14,319 bases of DNA from JBDIBA01 sp039812705 (GTDB taxonomy: Bacteria; Actinomycetota; Acidimicrobiia; Acidimicrobiales; JBBSGY01). Position 1 is the first letter of the stretch. Every line of letters begins with the position of its first letter. A program made the translations under genes and the position numbers. The notes under the pieces were generated by a model. The model made no database searches. It saw only the letters and a list, made by a program, of their open reading frames with translations, and was not told the origin of the DNA. The stretch spans positions 1 through 14,319 of the forward strand of contig JBDIBA010000044.1 of the NCBI GenBank assembly GCA_039812705.1, read 5' to 3'. Shown piece after piece: positions 1 to 7,695 of the stretch.

Positions 1-41
1 CGTCGTTCGCGACTGCTATCGTGGCCGAGCCTTCGCGCCAC

Positions 42-117
42 GGTCCCATCGTCTAGCGGCCTAGGACATCGGCCTTTCACGCCGGTAACACGGGTTCAAA
101 TCCCGTTGGGACTGCCA
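42..117 (+). tRNA. tRNA-Glu (anticodon TTC)
   Basis: A full cloverleaf can be folded. The acceptor stem is ggtccca (42-48) with tgggact (107-113), including one G-T wobble at the end. The anticodon arm TCGGC-CTTTCAC-GCCGG places TTC in the loop, and the T arm is acggg-ttcaaat-cccgt. The CCA end is encoded (115-117). The sequence closely resembles known bacterial tRNA-Glu, including the GTCTAG start of the D arm. It lies 290 bases upstream of tRNA-Asp on the same strand. Confidence 0.96.
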
Positions 118-407
118 TTTCTCTCCGAAGGCTTTCTTCTTTCTTTTACGACCCCTTTGCGGCCTTGCGCCTCGCATGCCTCCCTCTCTTTTGTCTTCTC
201 GTTGACCTTACGGACGCTCTCGCGCACAAAACCCCAGGTCGGCTTCAAGCGCAACGTCTTTAACGTCAACGGGAAGCACAACGCGCGGGCGGACGTGCGC
301 AACGCGGGCGGGCAAGCGAGACGCGGGTGGCTAGTAGAACGCTGAGCACGGGATCTGTGCTTTGGAGTAGAGTGGGTATCCGTGCCGTTGAGGCGGCGCG
401 AAATCTA
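118..407. other. Spacer between tRNA-Glu and tRNA-Asp, no supported gene
   Basis: This spacer begins with a strongly pyrimidine-rich stretch (about 118-215, mostly C and T on the plus strand), which could help end the tRNA-Glu transcript. Open frames on both strands run into the tRNA and show no recognisable protein or ribosome binding site. A short hairpin AGCAC/GTGCT (345-349 with 357-361) followed by TT lies before tRNA-Asp. I see no convincing promoter elements for tRNA-Asp. Confidence 0.5.
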
Positions 408-480
408 GGACCTGTGGTGCAGCGGAGTGCACGCCGCCCTGTCACGGCGGAGGTCGCGGGTTCAAATCCCGTCAGGTCCG
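408..480 (+). tRNA. tRNA-Asp (anticodon GTC)
   Basis: The acceptor stem ggacctg (408-414) pairs perfectly with caggtcc (473-479), with G480 as discriminator. The anticodon arm CCGCC-CTGTCAC-GGCGG gives anticodon GTC. The T arm is gcggg-ttcaaat-cccgt, nearly identical to that of the upstream tRNA-Glu. The 3' CCA is not encoded: the next bases are CTTT. The other two tRNAs in this window do encode CCA, so this one must rely on CCA-adding enzyme. Confidence 0.96.
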
Positions 481-547
481 CTTTGGGATGTTCGCAGTAA
501 GAACGTCCAAGTGTTCGCAATTAGCGGACACAACAAGGTGGTAACGC

Positions 548-571
548 AAGAGGTGGCTTCTGCTACCTCTT
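548..571 (+). terminator. Hairpin downstream of tRNA-Asp, weak terminator candidate
   Basis: AAGAGGT (548-554) pairs with ACCTCTT (565-571), extended by a G-T pair, around a 10-base loop. It is followed by only a few T residues. It sits about 70 bases after tRNA-Asp and could end or trim that transcript. The missing T-run makes this a low-confidence call. Confidence 0.3.
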
Positions 572-640
572 TAGACTTCGCCCGACGTGTTCACTGCTTC
601 TAAATCCCTCTCCAGTGGCAGAATCCGTCCCCCTGAACAG

Positions 641-667
641 CAAAAAGCACGCCCTTGGGCGTGCTTC
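641..667 (-). terminator. Rho-independent terminator of the transposase gene
   Basis: AAGCACGCC (645-653) pairs perfectly with GGCGTGCTT (658-666) around a 4-base loop. On the minus strand the second arm runs into five T residues (complement of 642-646). That is the classic arrangement for ending transcription of the minus-strand transposase gene, whose stop codon lies at 703-705. Confidence 0.75.
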
Positions 668-1957
668 ATCTACGAATGTCTGGCGTTTGAGATTGCGAAA
701 GGTCAGTCGGGCGGAGGCTCTGGTTTTGGATCAGGTGAAGCGTTGGTCGACGATGCGGTCACTGCGAGCGGAAGATCTTCGAAGCGCTTCAGTCGCTTTT
801 CACGAGACGTACGCTTGGCCTTCACCGTCTTCTCTTTGAGGTACTTCTGCATTTGTTTCCACGAGCGAAGCGCCCACCGGTTGTAGCCCGCCAAGGTGTG
901 CGCCAACAAGATCGAGATTCGAGTTGTCTCCATCGTGCGCACGTAGCCTCGCTCGATGGTCGTGAACGCCCCTTTCAGAGCGCTGTTCACGCTCTCGACG
1001 ATTGATCGGCGACCCCAGCTCTGCCACCAGGCTGTAGTGCCAAAAATGGCGGCCTGCTGCATTGGAAGCTGGTCCGCACCAACGCTGAACACGCCTGAGC
1101 AGCAGGCGGACGTTCCTGTCGGCAGTTTGACAAGTTTGCCCTTTCGGCCGTTCCGCATCGTCTTGGGCAGTTGGCGAGAGCGCAATCGTCCCGCACAGAA
1201 CGGGCATCGCCACCGGGACACACCATTCGCCCCCGGCGCGGTGTGGCGACTGAATGCATACGCTGCACGCTTCTCGAATTGCTCGATGAATGGCTTCTTT
1301 GTTTCCATGTCCGAGCCGAGCTGAGGCATCGGGAGGTCGCGCAGCTCCTCGGGAATGAAGTCACTGAAGAGTTGTCCGTCGAGACGGATCGCATCTCCAA
1401 CTTTGCCTTTGAGTTTGCGTTGCCATGCCGCTGATTTGCCGACCAAGGCAACGCCCGCCTGCTGTAGTGGAAAGTGGAAGTTGAAGCCCTTCGCAAGTGT
1501 GTAACCAGGGTCAGCAAGAACCTCTTTCAGAATCCCTTCTTCGGCAGCTTTGACGAGCGACGCGATGACAGCCTTTCCCCGATGAAATCCAGCGGGCGTG
1601 AGATTCGTCGTCACGATCAGCGCAGGGACGCCTTCGCCGAAGCGAGTTGCGCTAACACTGTCAGTCCAAGTCGACCGCTTCACCGTCACCCCAATGTGCA
1701 ACTCACGGCCAACGTATGGCCCGGCCGGGTGCTCATTTGTTGCAGATCGGTGGCCAGCTCGAGCATCCCGATCTTTTGTGTAGATCTTGCGGCCGTTCTC
1801 GTCGAGTCCTTCTTCCTCGTCCAAGCTGGCTTCGCCGTCGCAATCAACGCCATAGTCCGATCGCAGCGCTCCCCACGTTGGCATGTCAGTGCCGTCTACA
1901 GCCAGTGCAGCGTTGCGCATGAATTGGTCGGGAACCGTGGAGCGGACTACGGATAAC
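641..1957 (-). mobile_element. Remnant of an insertion sequence, 5' side deleted
   Basis: The interval covers the DDE transposase reading frame and its terminator. The side that should carry the transposase N-terminus and one element end is gone, replaced at about 1925-1960 by the dioxygenase gene. I could not identify terminal inverted repeats or a target-site duplication. The true boundary near 480-700 is therefore not defined, and 641 is only a minimum extent. Confidence 0.5.
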
Positions 1958-2001
1958 TTGACCGAGGATCGGGCACCTGCGAACCGAAAGGTCGAGAGCA
2001 A
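703..2001 (-). CDS. DDE transposase, N-terminally truncated
   Basis: This encodes the catalytic part of a DDE-type transposase, the enzyme that cuts and joins insertion sequence ends. The 432-residue frame shows the first acidic residue at D36 in AVDGTDMPTWG, the second at D164 in LADPGYT, and the glutamate at E336 in RRSIVESVNSALKG. A possible zinc ribbon has C266/C269 and C300/C301. It resembles long actinobacterial transposases (about 600 residues by my recollection) that carry well over 100 residues before the first aspartate. Here only about 35 precede it, and the first 16 or so are simply antisense to the dioxygenase gene. Family-like sequence begins near VVRSTVPDQF, around position 1955. 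The C-terminus is Lys/Arg-rich and Pro-rich and looks natural. The gene is probably inactive, with no native start or promoter. Transposase is certain; the exact IS family is not. Confidence 0.85.
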   Translation of the reverse strand: MLSTFRFAGARSSVKLSVVRSTVPDQFMRNAALAVDGTDMPTWGALRSDYGVDCDGEASLDEEEGLDENGRKIYTKDRDARAGHRSATNEHPAGPYVGRELHIGVTVKRSTWTDSVSATRFGEGVPALIVTTNLTPAGFHRGKAVIASLVKAAEEGILKEVLADPGYTLAKGFNFHFPLQQAGVALVGKSAAWQRKLKGKVGDAIRLDGQLFSDFIPEELRDLPMPQLGSDMETKKPFIEQFEKRAAYAFSRHTAPGANGVSRWRCPFCAGRLRSRQLPKTMRNGRKGKLVKLPTGTSACCSGVFSVGADQLPMQQAAIFGTTAWWQSWGRRSIVESVNSALKGAFTTIERGYVRTMETTRISILLAHTLAGYNRWALRSWKQMQKYLKEKTVKAKRTSREKRLKRFEDLPLAVTASSTNASPDPKPEPPPD

Positions 2002-2686
2002 CGGTTTGACGGTCCGCTCGGTCTACGGCGCTCATTCCGAGAATGATGAGTGCAGGAAACTGGCAGAGGATCCAAACCTGGTTCAGATGGCCATGCAATT
2101 GGTCGGTGATGCAGTGCATGTCTTTCAGTTCAAGTTGAATCCCAGACGAGCATTGGTTGGTGCTGGTTGGCCTTGGCATCAGGACTACACGTATTTCCAT
2201 AAGGAGGACGGAATGCCGATGCCCCGCTGCGTCAACGCGGTCCTCTTCTTGGACGAGGTCACCGAATTCAATGGGCCTGTGATTGTGGTCCCGGGATCGC
2301 ACAAGCGGTTTTTCGGTTTGACACCAGGAGAAGGCAGAACTGCGGCTGATGACGCTGCGGGCGCGTGGGATCCCTCGCCGGCAAATGCTGGAGCACGTTA
2401 TCCAGTGAGTCAGTCCGACCTTCAATCCTTGATTCGCTCGAACGGTATTGAAGCACCCAAAGGGCCAGCAGGAAGCGTGCTTTTCTTTCATGTCAACACG
2501 CGCCACGCCTCCCAACCCAACATTTCACCTTTTGATAGGTCTCTGGCTCTGGTGACCTACAACAGTTCGTCGAACACTCCTCGCAATGGACGCAGGGAGT
2601 CTTTCGTGGCTAGTAGCGACTCGACACCGATCCTTCCACTGTCATGGCTACCAGAAGCGCATCTCCCGATCGATTTGATTGCGTAG
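1883..2686 (+). CDS. PhyH/EctD-like Fe(II)/2-oxoglutarate dioxygenase, 5'-truncated
   Basis: This is a member of the phytanoyl-CoA dioxygenase superfamily, close in pattern to ectoine or amino-acid hydroxylases, which use Fe(II), O2 and 2-oxoglutarate. The iron ligands H99 and D101 are in WPWHQDYTYF and H208 is in NTRHASQPNISP. R219 (SPFDRS) is the likely 2-oxoglutarate-binding arginine. The typical blocks EDGMP, VTEFNGPVIVVPGSH and FFHVNTRHAS are all present. Family-like sequence starts only at about residue 25 (LTEDRAP, near 1955). The residues before that are antisense to the transposase, and about 40-50 N-terminal residues of the family are missing. ATG codons at 1883 and 1919 are in frame, but both lie in transposase DNA. 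The substrate cannot be told from sequence. It converges on the comB-like gene with 13 bases between. It is likely a pseudogene or a non-native fusion. Confidence 0.8.
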   Translation: MSVPSTASAALRMNWSGTVERTTDNLTEDRAPANRKVESNGLTVRSVYGAHSENDECRKLAEDPNLVQMAMQLVGDAVHVFQFKLNPRRALVGAGWPWHQDYTYFHKEDGMPMPRCVNAVLFLDEVTEFNGPVIVVPGSHKRFFGLTPGEGRTAADDAAGAWDPSPANAGARYPVSQSDLQSLIRSNGIEAPKGPAGSVLFFHVNTRHASQPNISPFDRSLALVTYNSSSNTPRNGRRESFVASSDSTPILPLSWLPEAHLPIDLIA

Positions 2687-2699
2687 CTAACGCGCACCT

Positions 2700-3476
2700 C
2701 TACGCAAGCTCAGCAAGATCGGACACGCTCACGCTATGAAACCTCTGGTTCGTCAGCGTGGGCACGACATCGTCTTGGTTAAGTTTTGCTGCCAATTCGA
2801 CGTCTTGTTCGTATCCATCGTGAATCAATTCACGGCCGGAAGCGCAATCTCGCAAAATGTTCGGTATGTTCGATGCACTTTTGAATGCGTCGTTCGCAGT
2901 CTGGGCTTCAGGTGACAATGTGCAACCATGTCGCGCCAGAGCGAAGATGATTTGCCCAGCGCAGAGAAAATCTTCAATACAGGGGCGAAGTGAGCCATCG
3001 GTTTCCCAACGTTCTCCCGATGCAATGACACCGATTGGGCGATCAGGTGTGCCATAACCGGCTCTATAAAGATGGTCGGCAACGTACTCACCATTTCGGA
3101 AGCTTCCAGCGACGGCAAACGTTTTGGTGCCGAATGCAACCGTCGAACCGTTTGGTGACGGCAACACCAGACGTTCCACGGCCGCCGCTTCCATCAGTGC
3201 AGCCGGGGATAATGACCACGGATGTGTATCGTTTGCCATGTCGCGATCGATAGCGAGCACAGCCCGCTTCTCTTCGGCGTATACCGCCGCTGTCTCGTCT
3301 TTCCATCGATACGGAAATACTTCGGTTCCTTTGGAGACGGCGATGGAAACGCTCGTGGTGAACGACAAAACATCAATAACGACGAGACAGCCATTGTCCG
3401 TCGCCAGCGCGTCCGCGCCTGTTGGCCCCCAATCAAAACGAACGGCGGCACCGAATTGTTGATGGACATCTCTCAT
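2700..3476 (-). CDS. comB: ComB-like 2-phosphosulfolactate phosphatase family protein
   Basis: This belongs to the ComB family, Mg-dependent phosphatases first known for releasing sulfolactate from 2-phosphosulfolactate in coenzyme M synthesis. The 258-residue protein shows the N-terminal block VVIDVLSFTTSVSIAVSKG (32-50), the central LPSPNGST (105-112), IASGERW (151-157), the acidic EDFLCAG (168-174), and the C-terminal pattern SGRELIHDGYEQDVELAA ending in VVPTL. The length is close to the family norm. The start at 3476 has AGGAA seven bases upstream. No other coenzyme M or sulfolactate gene lies nearby, and most bacteria carrying this family do not make coenzyme M, so the real substrate here is open. 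The family assignment is firm; the exact reaction is not. Confidence 0.8.
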   Translation of the reverse strand: MRDVHQQFGAAVRFDWGPTGADALATDNGCLVVIDVLSFTTSVSIAVSKGTEVFPYRWKDETAAVYAEEKRAVLAIDRDMANDTHPWSLSPAALMEAAAVERLVLPSPNGSTVAFGTKTFAVAGSFRNGEYVADHLYRAGYGTPDRPIGVIASGERWETDGSLRPCIEDFLCAGQIIFALARHGCTLSPEAQTANDAFKSASNIPNILRDCASGRELIHDGYEQDVELAAKLNQDDVVPTLTNQRFHSVSVSDLAELA

Positions 3477-3907
3477 GACAGCATTCCTATCTTCCTACGA
3501 TTTGCGGTCAGTTGTTTGCGGCGCTCTTGTTGAGTGCCTCCGCTGCCCAAGTTCTCTACTGCGTCCGAAGCTAGGGTGGAGCAGTTCCGCTAACCAGGTC
3601 TTTTCGCTCACCTATTGAGGGCGTCGAAGATGATCCGTTGGGTCAACCACTCGAAGCACTGCTGGCGACAGCAAGGTAGCGGATCGGGCCGAGCCCTCGA
3701 CTCCTGGGAGTTCTTCACTTTGCATGATGGGATTCCTCCGTCTGCCCAATTGAGTTAGCGCTTCAGCAAGAGGTGTCCAGGGGTAACGAGCGCTTTGTCG
3801 CCTTACGGGTACAGCGCACTTTTGCAGGCCCCTTGCGTCGAACCTTCAAGCCCTCGCAGTTGCCGGTCGCGGAGCATTTGTCGCCGTGAACTGACAGGCT
3901 GGGCGCT
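3477..3907. other. Intergenic region between comB and the Kef-type gene
   Basis: This 431-base stretch separates two divergent genes and must hold their promoters, although I could not assign clear -10/-35 pairs. The only coding candidate is a 37-codon minus-strand ORF (3612-3725), listed separately. On the minus strand, GGTGAGC and GCTCCACC (about 3573-3611) can form an imperfect hairpin in the comB leader. On the plus strand, GCGCT/AGCGC (about 3790-3820) could form a weak hairpin. I see no tRNA and no riboswitch I recognise. Confidence 0.4.
3612..3725 (-). CDS. Candidate small ORF, 37 codons, upstream of comB
   Basis: A short frame starts at ATG 3723-3725 and is preceded by a full GGAGG (3735-3739) at nine bases spacing, one of the better Shine-Dalgarno matches in the window. 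The peptide has 37 residues with no cysteine, no membrane segment and no signal peptide. It contains LLSPAVLRVVDPTDHLRR near the C-terminus. It is 135 bases upstream of comB on the same strand, so it could be a leader peptide or an independent small protein. I do not recognise it, and a chance ORF is possible. Confidence 0.3.
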   Translation of the reverse strand: MQSEELPGVEGSARSATLLSPAVLRVVDPTDHLRRPQ

Positions 3908-5627
3908 ATGGACGACCTGGCCCACGACACGGAACTCATTCAAACCCTTGCCCTGGGTTTCGGGTTGGCTCTGCTGTTTGGGCTGGCAGCCGTCCGACTG
4001 AAACTCCCGCCGTTGGTTGGCTATCTACTGGCCGGCGTAGTCATCGGGCCATTTACGCCTGGAGTCGTCGCCGACGGTGGAATCGCCGGACAACTGTCCG
4101 AGATCGGCGTGATCCTGCTGATGTTCGGGGTGGGAATGCACTTCCATCGGCGATTTACTTTCAGTGCGCAAAATCTCGTTACCCGGGGCGATCGTTCAAA
4201 TCGGGGTGGCAACATCGTTGTGCGTTGGCTTGGCACTTCTTTGGGGATGGTCGTGGGGATCGGGGCTCGTCTTCGGCCTCTCACTCTCGGTGGCAAGCAC
4301 CGTTGTGCTGTTGCGCGCCTTGGAAAGCAAAGGCCTTGTCACGTCGGTCGACGGCAAGATTGCGGTCGGTTGGCTAATCGTCGAAGACCTCGTGATGGTT
4401 TTCGCCCTTGTGCTCCTTCCCGCCCTGGCTGTAACTCTCGGAGGGTCTGTCCCGGGCTCCCAGTCCGACACGAACGTAGCCGTAGCAGTCGCAACGACTC
4501 TGCTGAAAGTCACTCTGTTCGGCGTAGTGATGTACCTCGGCGGCCTCCGCTTGATTCCGTGGCTCCTCGGCCGCGTTGCCAGCGCGGCATCGCGGGAGCT
4601 CTTCACGCTTGCACTCTTGGCAATCGCGCTGGGTATTGCCGTCGGCGCAGCTTCGCTTTTCGACGTCTCTTTTGCCCTAGCCGCCTTCGTGGCAGGCATG
4701 GTCATCTCGAAGTCCGACCTGAGCCACAAAGCATCTGCAGACGCAATCCCGTTCCAAGACGCCTTCGCCGTGTTGTTCTTTGTCGCAGTCGGCATGTTGT
4801 TCGACCCAAAGGCTCTCATCGAACATCCGCTCCAAGTCGTGGCGGTGTTCTTGGTAATCGTTTTCGGAAAGTCACTGGCGGCACTCTTGATTGTCTTGGT
4901 CTTCCGTTACCCAATAAAGACCGGGCTGCACGTTGCTGCCGGACTCGCCCAGATTGGCGAGTTCTCTTTCATCCTCATATCACTCGGGCTCACCTACGAC
5001 TTGGTACCGCCCGAAGCAGAAAGCTTGGTCCTTGCGGGTGCTCTTCTTTCGATCACGCTGAATCCCATGATCTTCGCAACCATCGGCCCAATTGACGCGT
5101 GGCTGCAAAGACATCCAAGACTCGTTGCAATATTCGAGCGCTCGAACGTGACCGATCCGCTGGCCAAACTTCCAACCGAACAAACAACCCTCAAAGATCA
5201 CGTGATCCTCATTGGTTATGGCGATGTTGGTGAGCCAGTTGCTCGAATGCTGACTGACAACAACGTTCCTTTTGTCGTCATCGACCAGAATCGCGAATTG
5301 ATCTTGGACCTCAACAGCAAAGGCATTCCCGCGATTTGCGGCGATGCCACACGAACAGGACTCCTCGAACACGCTCACCTTCATGACGCGCGTTTGCTCA
5401 TCGTGTCGGTTGGCAATGCGCTCGACGCCCGTTTGATCATCGAACACGCTCACCACGTGAACCGCGAAATCGAAGCAATAGTCAGAACGCACAGCGAACA
5501 AGAAGGTAAAGAGTTGCAACGACTCGGAACCAGCAGAACCGTCATCGCCGAGCGCGAGATGGCCCGTGCAGTGATGGAGCACACGCTGCAAACCTTTGGC
5601 ATGCAGGCGCCCGAGTCGTTGAAGTGA
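3908..5627 (+). pseudogene. Kef/YbaL-type CPA2 cation/proton antiporter, frameshifted
   Basis: This is a monovalent cation:proton antiporter-2 with a C-terminal TrkA-N (RCK) domain, in the style of KefB/KefC/YbaL, which moves K+ or Na+ against protons across the inner membrane. The first 79 residues (3908-4144) read LPPLVGYLLAGVVIGPFTPG and EIGVILLMFGVGMHF. The frame then has to shift: from 4146 the other frame reads IGDLLSVRKISLPGAIVQ and runs to the stop at 5625-5627. Joined, the protein is about 573 residues, normal for the family. The Na/H exchanger membrane part ends near 5130. The NAD-binding motif GYGDVG with VVIDQN follows from about 5200. The expected TTC-TCN-ATC is TTC-C-ATC, which is two bases too few. 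The remaining sequence is intact, so the damage is recent or is a sequencing error. A GTG at 4164 has no ribosome binding site. It converges with the MFS gene, 11 bases apart. Confidence 0.85.
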
Positions 5628-5638
5628 TTTTTACTCGA

Positions 5639-7210
5639 TTAGCTTGCGGCAACCCCGTCGCTTTGCGGAACTAGTGAATCGGCATCGTTAGTGCGGCGCA
5701 GCGGCACTTCTTTGATGAACAACACTGCAATAAAAGCGAGAACGGCGAACGGCGCTGCGGCAAGAAAGGCATCTGCCATGGCGTTGCCGTATGCACGTTC
5801 GATGATGTCGCGTACAGCCGGCGGAAGTGTTGCGAGGTTGGGAATGGCCGATTCGTTACCTCCCGTTGGCATTGGAATGTGCGCTGCCTTGAAGCCATTC
5901 TCGATGTAGACAATCACGCGGTGCGAAACGAGCGCGCCAAGCGACGACACACCAATTGCACCGCCGAGACTGCGGAAGAAGGCAACCAGCGAGCTGCCGG
6001 CACCCATTTCTTTGAGCGTGATGGTGTTCTGCACGGCCAGCACAAGGTTTTGCATAAGCATTCCCGTTCCGGCACCCATCAACACCATGTAAATGGAAAG
6101 CAGCCAATAGTGAGAGTCGCGGCTCATCGTCCCCATGAGCAACATGCCCGCACTCAACAGTGCGCCACCAACCACCAAGAAGTTCTTCCACTTTCCGTAC
6201 TTGGTGATCAACTTCCCACTAACTGTTGAGGCAACAACCAGGCCGAAGATCATCGGCAGTGTTGCCAATCCCGAAACAGTCGGCGACATACCGCGGCTGA
6301 TTTGGAAGTACTGACTGAGGAAGACGGTCGCGCCAAACAACGCGACGCCAACAAATGCACTGCCGACAGTTGCAATTACAACGGTGCGTTGTTTGAACAA
6401 GTGCAACGGGAGCACAGCGTTTTCTGCACGCGATTCGATCCACACAGACAACGCAATCAATGCAATGCCACCAACAACGAGGACGGGCGTCCAAATGGAA
6501 CCCCAAGCGAACTGGTGACCGCCAAGTGATACCCAAATGAGAATCATCGACACACCACCGGTGAGAAGCAGGGCGCCGAAATAGTCGATCTTTGCCTTGG
6601 CGTTCTCGATTGCGGGAATGTGAAGCGTCTTTTGGAGCAGTACAAGCGCAAGGATTGCGAATGGAACACCTACGTAGAAGCACCAACGCCAGCCCAGCCA
6701 TGACGTGTCAACGATTACGCCACCAATCAGCGGACCGAACAGGGTGGCCAGACCGAAAGTTGCTCCTATGTAACCGCTGTAACGACCACGTTCACGCGGC
6801 GGGATGATGCTAGCGATGACGACTTGAACGAGCGCCATCAACCCACCGGCGCCAACACCTTGCAGCACACGAAACGCGATCAACATGCCAGAGGACTGAG
6901 CGAGACCGGCCAGCGCTGAACCACCTACGAAAATCAACAAGCCGAGCTGAACAAGCAGCTTCTTGTTGTAAACGTCGGCAAGCTTGCCCCAGATGGGAGT
7001 CGAAACAGTTGTGGCGAGAAGCGACGCGACAACGACCCATGAGTAAACGGATTCGCCGCCATGAAGATCGCGAACGATCGTCGGGAGTGCGTTCGACACA
7101 ACGGTGTTGGCAAGCATTGCGACAAACATTCCGACGAGCAGTCCAGAGAGCGCTTCGAGGCGTTCGCGATGTGTCATTTCGAGTGGTGCTTTGGTTCTCG
7201 CAGCTGTCAC
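5639..7210 (-). CDS. MFS multidrug exporter, DHA2 (EmrB/QacA) family
   Basis: This is a proton-driven efflux protein of the 14-TM drug:H+ antiporter-2 group, 523 residues, in the cytoplasmic membrane. It shows the TM1 motif LANTVVSNALPTIVRDL (33-49), motif A GKLADVYNKK (75-84) in the first cytoplasmic loop, motif B RVLQGVGAGGLMAL (114-127), and motif C ATLFGPLIGGVI (155-166), typical of antiporters. Long hydrophobic segments continue to residue 500. Translation starts at GTG 7208-7210, whose G is also the last base of the upstream marR stop (TAGTG), and AAGG lies seven bases before. This indicates translational coupling and one operon with the regulator. An internal ATG at codon 12 is an alternative start. 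The substrate cannot be predicted from sequence. Confidence 0.93.
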   Translation of the reverse strand: MTAARTKAPLEMTHRERLEALSGLLVGMFVAMLANTVVSNALPTIVRDLHGGESVYSWVVVASLLATTVSTPIWGKLADVYNKKLLVQLGLLIFVGGSALAGLAQSSGMLIAFRVLQGVGAGGLMALVQVVIASIIPPRERGRYSGYIGATFGLATLFGPLIGGVIVDTSWLGWRWCFYVGVPFAILALVLLQKTLHIPAIENAKAKIDYFGALLLTGGVSMILIWVSLGGHQFAWGSIWTPVLVVGGIALIALSVWIESRAENAVLPLHLFKQRTVVIATVGSAFVGVALFGATVFLSQYFQISRGMSPTVSGLATLPMIFGLVVASTVSGKLITKYGKWKNFLVVGGALLSAGMLLMGTMSRDSHYWLLSIYMVLMGAGTGMLMQNLVLAVQNTITLKEMGAGSSLVAFFRSLGGAIGVSSLGALVSHRVIVYIENGFKAAHIPMPTGGNESAIPNLATLPPAVRDIIERAYGNAMADAFLAAAPFAVLAFIAVLFIKEVPLRRTNDADSLVPQSDGVAAS

Positions 7211-7671
7211 TAAGAAACCTTTCCTTTCGATCTCGCCGCTCTAGTGAGGTTCGTCTGCAGGCGATTGTTGAATGAGATGTATGTGTTGATGTCTTCTTGC
7301 GTCCAGTCGGCAAGGCGCGGAGCAAGTGCTGCCGCAATTGCTTTGCGAGCTTCCTTGAGCGCGGTTCGACCGCGATTGGTGAGTGCAAGCGGAGACGCTC
7401 GACCATCGGTTTGGCTTGCTCCCCGCTCGACCAAACCTTCTTCTGCCAGCTGATCGACCTGACGGCTGATCGTTGACGGGCTGAGATGGAGGTACTGCGC
7501 GATTTCAGATACGCGGGTGGCCGTACCCGAGTGAATGAGCCCGAGAAGGGCAAGTGACGCCCGGTTTTCGAGCTGAGTTTCGTGCTTCATGTTGCGAATT
7601 GCATGGGAAAGCGAGATGAAGCTGTCGAGCAGCTCGTTCGTGGTGCTGTCATTAATCACGGGCCTCTCCAC
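7210..7671 (-). CDS. MarR-family transcriptional regulator
   Basis: This is a winged-helix repressor of the MarR type, 153 residues or 149 from the second start. The core HTH is at about 53-75 (RVSEIAQYLHLSPSTISRQV) with the recognition helix SPSTISRQVDQL. The wing carries the typical TDGRASPLALT (88-98) with conserved D89, G90 and R91. It is the first gene of a two-gene operon with the MFS exporter and very likely represses that operon until a ligand binds. Three TTG-N8-AA-type repeats (7696-7742) lie just upstream. GTG 7669-7671 opens the frame, but a GGAG at good spacing favours GTG 7657-7659 as the real start. Confidence 0.92.
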   Translation of the reverse strand: MERPVINDSTTNELLDSFISLSHAIRNMKHETQLENRASLALLGLIHSGTATRVSEIAQYLHLSPSTISRQVDQLAEEGLVERGASQTDGRASPLALTNRGRTALKEARKAIAAALAPRLADWTQEDINTYISFNNRLQTNLTRAARSKGKVS

Positions 7672-7695
7672 CTCTCACATCCTCGAGTAATTTTG

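Noticed and set aside
96..345. Open frames on both strands between tRNA-Glu and tRNA-Asp (68 and 79 codons)
   Set aside because: Both overlap the tRNA-Glu 3' end, have unusual compositions (Lys/Arg-rich or Arg-rich), no ribosome binding site and no recognisable domain.
266..520. Minus-strand 84-codon frame with GFEPATSAV-like sequence
   Set aside because: It is the antisense translation of tRNA-Asp, a well-known spurious annotation.
4146..4166. Programmed ribosomal frameshifting in the antiporter gene
   Set aside because: No slippery heptamer, stop-codon context or stimulatory hairpin is apparent, and this family is not known for it. A two-base loss explains the data.
4196..4819. 207-codon minus-strand frame inside the antiporter gene
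   Set aside because: The plus strand is unmistakably a CPA2 antiporter. The antisense frame is low-complexity Thr/Ala/Arg/Ser and has no domain.
6810..7553. 247-codon minus-strand frame across the marR/MFS boundary
   Set aside because: It overlaps two clearly recognised genes in another frame, is Arg/Ser-rich, and has no family features.
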